The position numbers and the translations under genes were made by a program. From assembly GCF_025971925.1 (NCBI RefSeq), contig NZ_JAPDHV010000002.1:492003-556002 (forward strand): a DNA stretch of 64,000 bases, in the 5' to 3' direction. The first letter of the stretch is position 1. Each line of letters starts with the position of its first letter. This document shows, piece by piece, positions 61,739 to 64,000 of this stretch. Below the pieces are notes generated by a model. It saw nothing but the letters and a program-made list of their open reading frames with translations. It did not search any database and was not told where the DNA came from. Origin of the DNA: Chryseobacterium oryctis (GTDB lineage Bacteria > Bacteroidota > Bacteroidia > Flavobacteriales > Weeksellaceae).

Positions 61739-62731
61739 ATGGAATTACGTTTTGAACTTAAACAGCTTCAATTAAAAGAAACATTCTCTATCGCTTATGG
61801 TAATTATGATACGAGAGAAGCATTAATTATAGAGCTTTCCCATCAAGGTTGTAAAGGATATGGAGAATGTGTTGCAATAGATTATTACAAAATTAATCTT
61901 CAGGATTTTGTCTTGAAATTAAAAAAAATACAATCAATTATTGAAGTTCAAAAAATTATTCATCCCAAAGAGTTTTTTCAATTTTTATTTGATTTACAGC
62001 TTCATCCCTTTTTACTTTCCGCGTTAGATTGTGCGTATTGGGATTTGTTTGGGAAACTGGAAAACAAAAGTTTTATAGACTTAAATAATTTGCCTTCCGA
62101 CAATTTGGCTGAAAGTTCAATCACGATTTCCGTGGACGAAATAGATAACCAGATTAAGAAAATTGAAAAAAGTAATTGGAAGAAATTTAAGGTAAAATGT
62201 AAAGGATTAAATCAAAACAACATCGAAAAACTTTTGCAACTGAACCAAAATATAGCTTTGGATTCCAATGCAAGTTTTACTGAAGAAGATTGTCTTTGGC
62301 TTCAGGAAAAAGATGAGGTTCAAAAATTTTCTTACCTCGAACAGCCAAGACCTATAGATAACTATAAAATTCTAAAAAAGAATGGTTTTGCCAATTGGAT
62401 GGCTGATGAAGATTGTCAAAGTATTGAATCTTTAGATGAATTGATTCCGTATTATAAAAGCATCAATATAAAATTGATGAAATGTGGAGGTTTGACACCT
62501 GCTTTAGAAATGATTAAAAGAGCCAGAGAATTAAATTACAAAATAATGATTGGTTGTATGACGGAATCAAGCATTGGTATTTCTGCAGGTTGTGCTTTAA
62601 CGGGATTGGTTGATTATGCAGATTTGGATGGTGCTAATCTTATTTCAAATGATTATGCAGTCGGAAGTTTTGTAGAAAACGGGAAAATAATGCTTTCTCA
62701 AAAATCAGGACTGGGAATTGAATTAAAATAA
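61739..62731 (+). CDS. Dipeptide epimerase (enolase superfamily)
   Basis: 330 residues, muconate-lactonizing-type subgroup. The catalytic Lys motif is KFKVKCKG (K-x-K, ~149). The metal ligands are the Asp in ALDSNASF, Glu in YLEQPRP and Asp in WMADEDCQS. The opposite-face Lys is in NIKLMKCGGLT. This matches L-Ala-D/L-Glu epimerases, which recycle muropeptide-derived dipeptides. No mpl or other muropeptide gene is adjacent, so the substrate is a family-level inference. It shares a terminator with the convergent cytochrome pair. Confidence 0.88.
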   Translation: MELRFELKQLQLKETFSIAYGNYDTREALIIELSHQGCKGYGECVAIDYYKINLQDFVLKLKKIQSIIEVQKIIHPKEFFQFLFDLQLHPFLLSALDCAYWDLFGKLENKSFIDLNNLPSDNLAESSITISVDEIDNQIKKIEKSNWKKFKVKCKGLNQNNIEKLLQLNQNIALDSNASFTEEDCLWLQEKDEVQKFSYLEQPRPIDNYKILKKNGFANWMADEDCQSIESLDELIPYYKSINIKLMKCGGLTPALEMIKRARELNYKIMIGCMTESSIGISAGCALTGLVDYADLDGANLISNDYAVGSFVENGKIMLSQKSGLGIELK

Positions 62732-62762
62732 AAAATAGACTTTCTAAGAAAGCCTATTTTTT
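62730..62762. terminator. Bidirectional terminator
   Basis: AAAAATAG-ACTTTC (from 62731) pairs with GAAAG-CTATTTTT (to ~62762), with one bulge, flanked by A- and T-runs, between the epimerase and the cytochrome genes. Confidence 0.8.
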
Positions 62763-63041
62763 ATTTACAGAAATTAGATAATCATAAACCATTTGATGCT
62801 GGTCGTCACTTAGCTTAGCTTTCGGAGCCATTCTACTCAAAGTTTTTATCCAGCCATTATTATCATGCTTTGCTGGGTCTGGTAATTTGTGACATTTGTT
62901 GCATGAGTTTTCAAAAACGGTTTTTCCTTGAGCCAACTGTTCAGAAGAACTGTACTTTGGTCCTGTTACCGCTACACTTTTTGGTCCGCATGATACCATA
63001 AATGCAGAGCAAACAATCATTCCTAAAATCAGTTTTTTCAT
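62754..63041 (-). CDS. Cytochrome c-like lipoprotein, copy 1
   Basis: 95 residues with a lipobox (FMVSC, lipidated Cys ~18). The heme c motif is CNKCH (standard CxxCH) near residue 50, followed by KLPDP and the distal Met candidate in SRMAPKAK. It is a small monoheme cytochrome anchored to a membrane. It lies directly downstream of its paralog at 63060-63353 on the same strand. Confidence 0.88.
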   Translation of the reverse strand: MKKLILGMIVCSAFMVSCGPKSVAVTGPKYSSSEQLAQGKTVFENSCNKCHKLPDPAKHDNNGWIKTLSRMAPKAKLSDDQHQMVYDYLISVNKK

Positions 63042-63059
63042 AATAATATTTTTTGGTGA

Positions 63060-63353
63060 TTATTTTTTCACAGAAACTACATAATCATAAACCCATTGAT
63101 GTTGTTCATCTGTAAGTTTTGCCTTTGGAGCCATAGAATTCATAATTCCTACCCATTGTACAGAGCTAAAAGCAGTTGGTTCAGGCAATTTATGGCATTT
63201 TCCGCATGAATTTTCAAAAATTGTTTTTCCTTGGGCAATTTGTTCTGCTGTTGAAGTTGCAGGTCCCACAGGAGCAGTTGATGTTTGAGTTTTAGGTGTA
63301 CAAGACGCTAATAAAATAGCAGTAAATGAAGCTACAGCAATTATTTTTTTCAT
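63060..63353 (-). CDS. Cytochrome c-like lipoprotein, copy 2
   Basis: 97 residues from ATG at 63353; an in-frame ATG at 63401 would put 16 residues before the signal and is rejected. Lipobox LLASC (~16-17), heme motif CGKCH near residue 53, distal Met candidate in NSMAPKAK. It is about half identical to copy 1, so the pair arose by tandem duplication. They may shuttle electrons in the periplasm or to an outer-membrane partner; no oxidase or dehydrogenase gene is in the window. Confidence 0.88.
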   Translation of the reverse strand: MKKIIAVASFTAILLASCTPKTQTSTAPVGPATSTAEQIAQGKTIFENSCGKCHKLPEPTAFSSVQWVGIMNSMAPKAKLTDEQHQWVYDYVVSVKK

Positions 63354-63572
63354 GTTTTTACTTTTGACTAAAAAACAAATGTAACAAATTACTTTAGGCA
63401 TTGATGAAAATAAATGTATTTTTAATTTAGAAGAAATAAAAATAAAAAAGAAGCAAAGTACTGAAGTGCTAATACTTAAAAAATGGTTTTCTAATCTTTA
63501 CAATTAAAATCAAGAAAGAATATAAGAACTACGAATTCTTTATCTACAATTGATAATTAAACTTTTAATTAT

Positions 63573-63580
63573 TATTTTTG
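63573..63580 (+). promoter_or_regulatory. -7 box of meaB, near-leaderless
   Basis: TATTTTTG, a TAnnTTTG match, ends 5 bp before the ATG at 63586. Transcription would start at or beside the start codon. Confidence 0.55.
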
Positions 63581-63585
63581 AGTCA

Positions 63586-64000
63586 ATGAAAATTTCTACA
63601 GAAGAATTAATTAAAGGTATACAATCAGGAAACAAACGCTTGATTGCAAAGGCTATTACGTTGGTTGAAAGTAAAAAGGCTGAACACAGAATTCAGGCAG
63701 AGGAGCTTTTAAAGAAAATAATGCCATTTACAGGAAATTCTATCAGAGTAGGGATTACAGGTGTTCCGGGAGCTGGAAAATCCACTTTTATTGAAAGTTT
63801 TGGAAGATTAGCCATTTCTAACGGAAAAAAAGTGGCTGTTTTGGCAATCGACCCGAGTTCAGCGATTAATAAAGGAAGTATTTTAGGGGATAAAACCAGA
63901 ATGGAAGAATTGGCGAAAGAAGAAAATGCATTTATTCGCCCTTCTCCAAGTTCAGGTTTTTTGGGTGGTGTTGCCAATACAACTTTTGAAACGATGCTGA
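63586..64000 (+). CDS. meaB: Methylmalonyl-CoA mutase-associated GTPase MeaB, 3' end beyond window
   Basis: About 138 residues are visible from ATG at 63586; the gene runs off the end. The P-loop is VGITGVPGAGKST (~56-68), with LAIDPSSAINKGSILGDKTR, the G2/G3 region of this family, and SPSSGFLGGVAN. This is the G3E GTPase chaperone that loads and protects cobalamin in methylmalonyl-CoA mutase, whose large subunit is at 55850-57970 on the same strand. ArgK is an old name. Confidence 0.92.
   Translation, partial: MKISTEELIKGIQSGNKRLIAKAITLVESKKAEHRIQAEELLKKIMPFTGNSIRVGITGVPGAGKSTFIESFGRLAISNGKKVAVLAIDPSSAINKGSILGDKTRMEELAKEENAFIRPSPSSGFLGGVANTTFETML

Noticed and set aside
1-64000. CRISPR array, rRNA operon or replication origin
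   Set aside because: No regular repeat-spacer array, rRNA sequence or dnaA-box cluster was seen. rnpA is present but without dnaA or rpmH, so it does not mark an origin here.

Overview
The window looks like chromosomal DNA from a Chryseobacterium-type flavobacterium (Bacteroidota, Flavobacteriia). The DNA is AT-rich. Promoters fit the TTG / TAnnTTTG pattern of this phylum. Many small exported proteins carry an N-terminus ending SQVG(I/V)NT. One protease carries a type IX secretion C-terminal signal. The block bamD - rpoZ - coaBC - DUF4835/porD - recN is typical of the class. Genus is inferred from gene content and style, not from a database search.

Bases 1-17,899 are accessory. They hold a family of exported repeat or 'SQVGINT' proteins (one pair nearly identical over 312 bases), two TPR / transmembrane / helix-turn-helix regulators with almost identical output domains, a wrecked IS982-type transposase, and a tyrosine recombinase (8481-9713). 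Divergent from the recombinase is a surface-protein operon (9999-15020) whose main product is a ~1240-residue GEVED-domain protein. Two small HTH proteins and another SQVGVNT protein follow. A perfect 18-bp inverted repeat flanks the 190 bp between the recombinase and the operon, and that segment contains a strong -7 box pointing at the recombinase. This has the layout of an invertible (phase-variable) promoter. A tRNA-like remnant beside the recombinase matches part of tRNA-Asn at 17,900, so 8.3-17.9 kb may be an integrated island.

From tRNA-Asn onward the window is mostly core. 18-31 kb: rseP, a small beta-barrel protein, an SGNH esterase lipoprotein, a nitrilase, thioredoxin, an MBL-rhodanese protein, a HerA-like ATPase, a DEDDh exonuclease, lysA with what looks like a complete ribosome-mediated attenuator (lysine-rich leader peptide plus alternative hairpins), two TonB-C-like proteins and miaB. 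31-38.6 kb: a sigma-54 activator, lptE and its neighbours, a DUF4126 protein, rnpA, tcdA and a TatD hydrolase. 38.7-44.8 kb: a TetR regulator, then bamD-rpoZ-coaBC-DUF4835-recN. 44.8-58 kb: two double-glycine bacteriocin-like peptides, divergent class II and class I fumarases separated by a MITE-like inverted repeat, prfA, a prolyl oligopeptidase, a secreted metalloprotease and methylmalonyl-CoA mutase.

58-62 kb contains rtcB, a nucleotidyltransferase-like gene, prfH and a TPR gene, tightly packed. RtcB-PrfH pairs are known as a repair and rescue module for cleaved 16S rRNA. The nucleotidyltransferase-like gene between them is the least explained part and may be an extra RNA-repair component. 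The window ends with a dipeptide epimerase, two tandem cytochrome c lipoproteins and the start of meaB.
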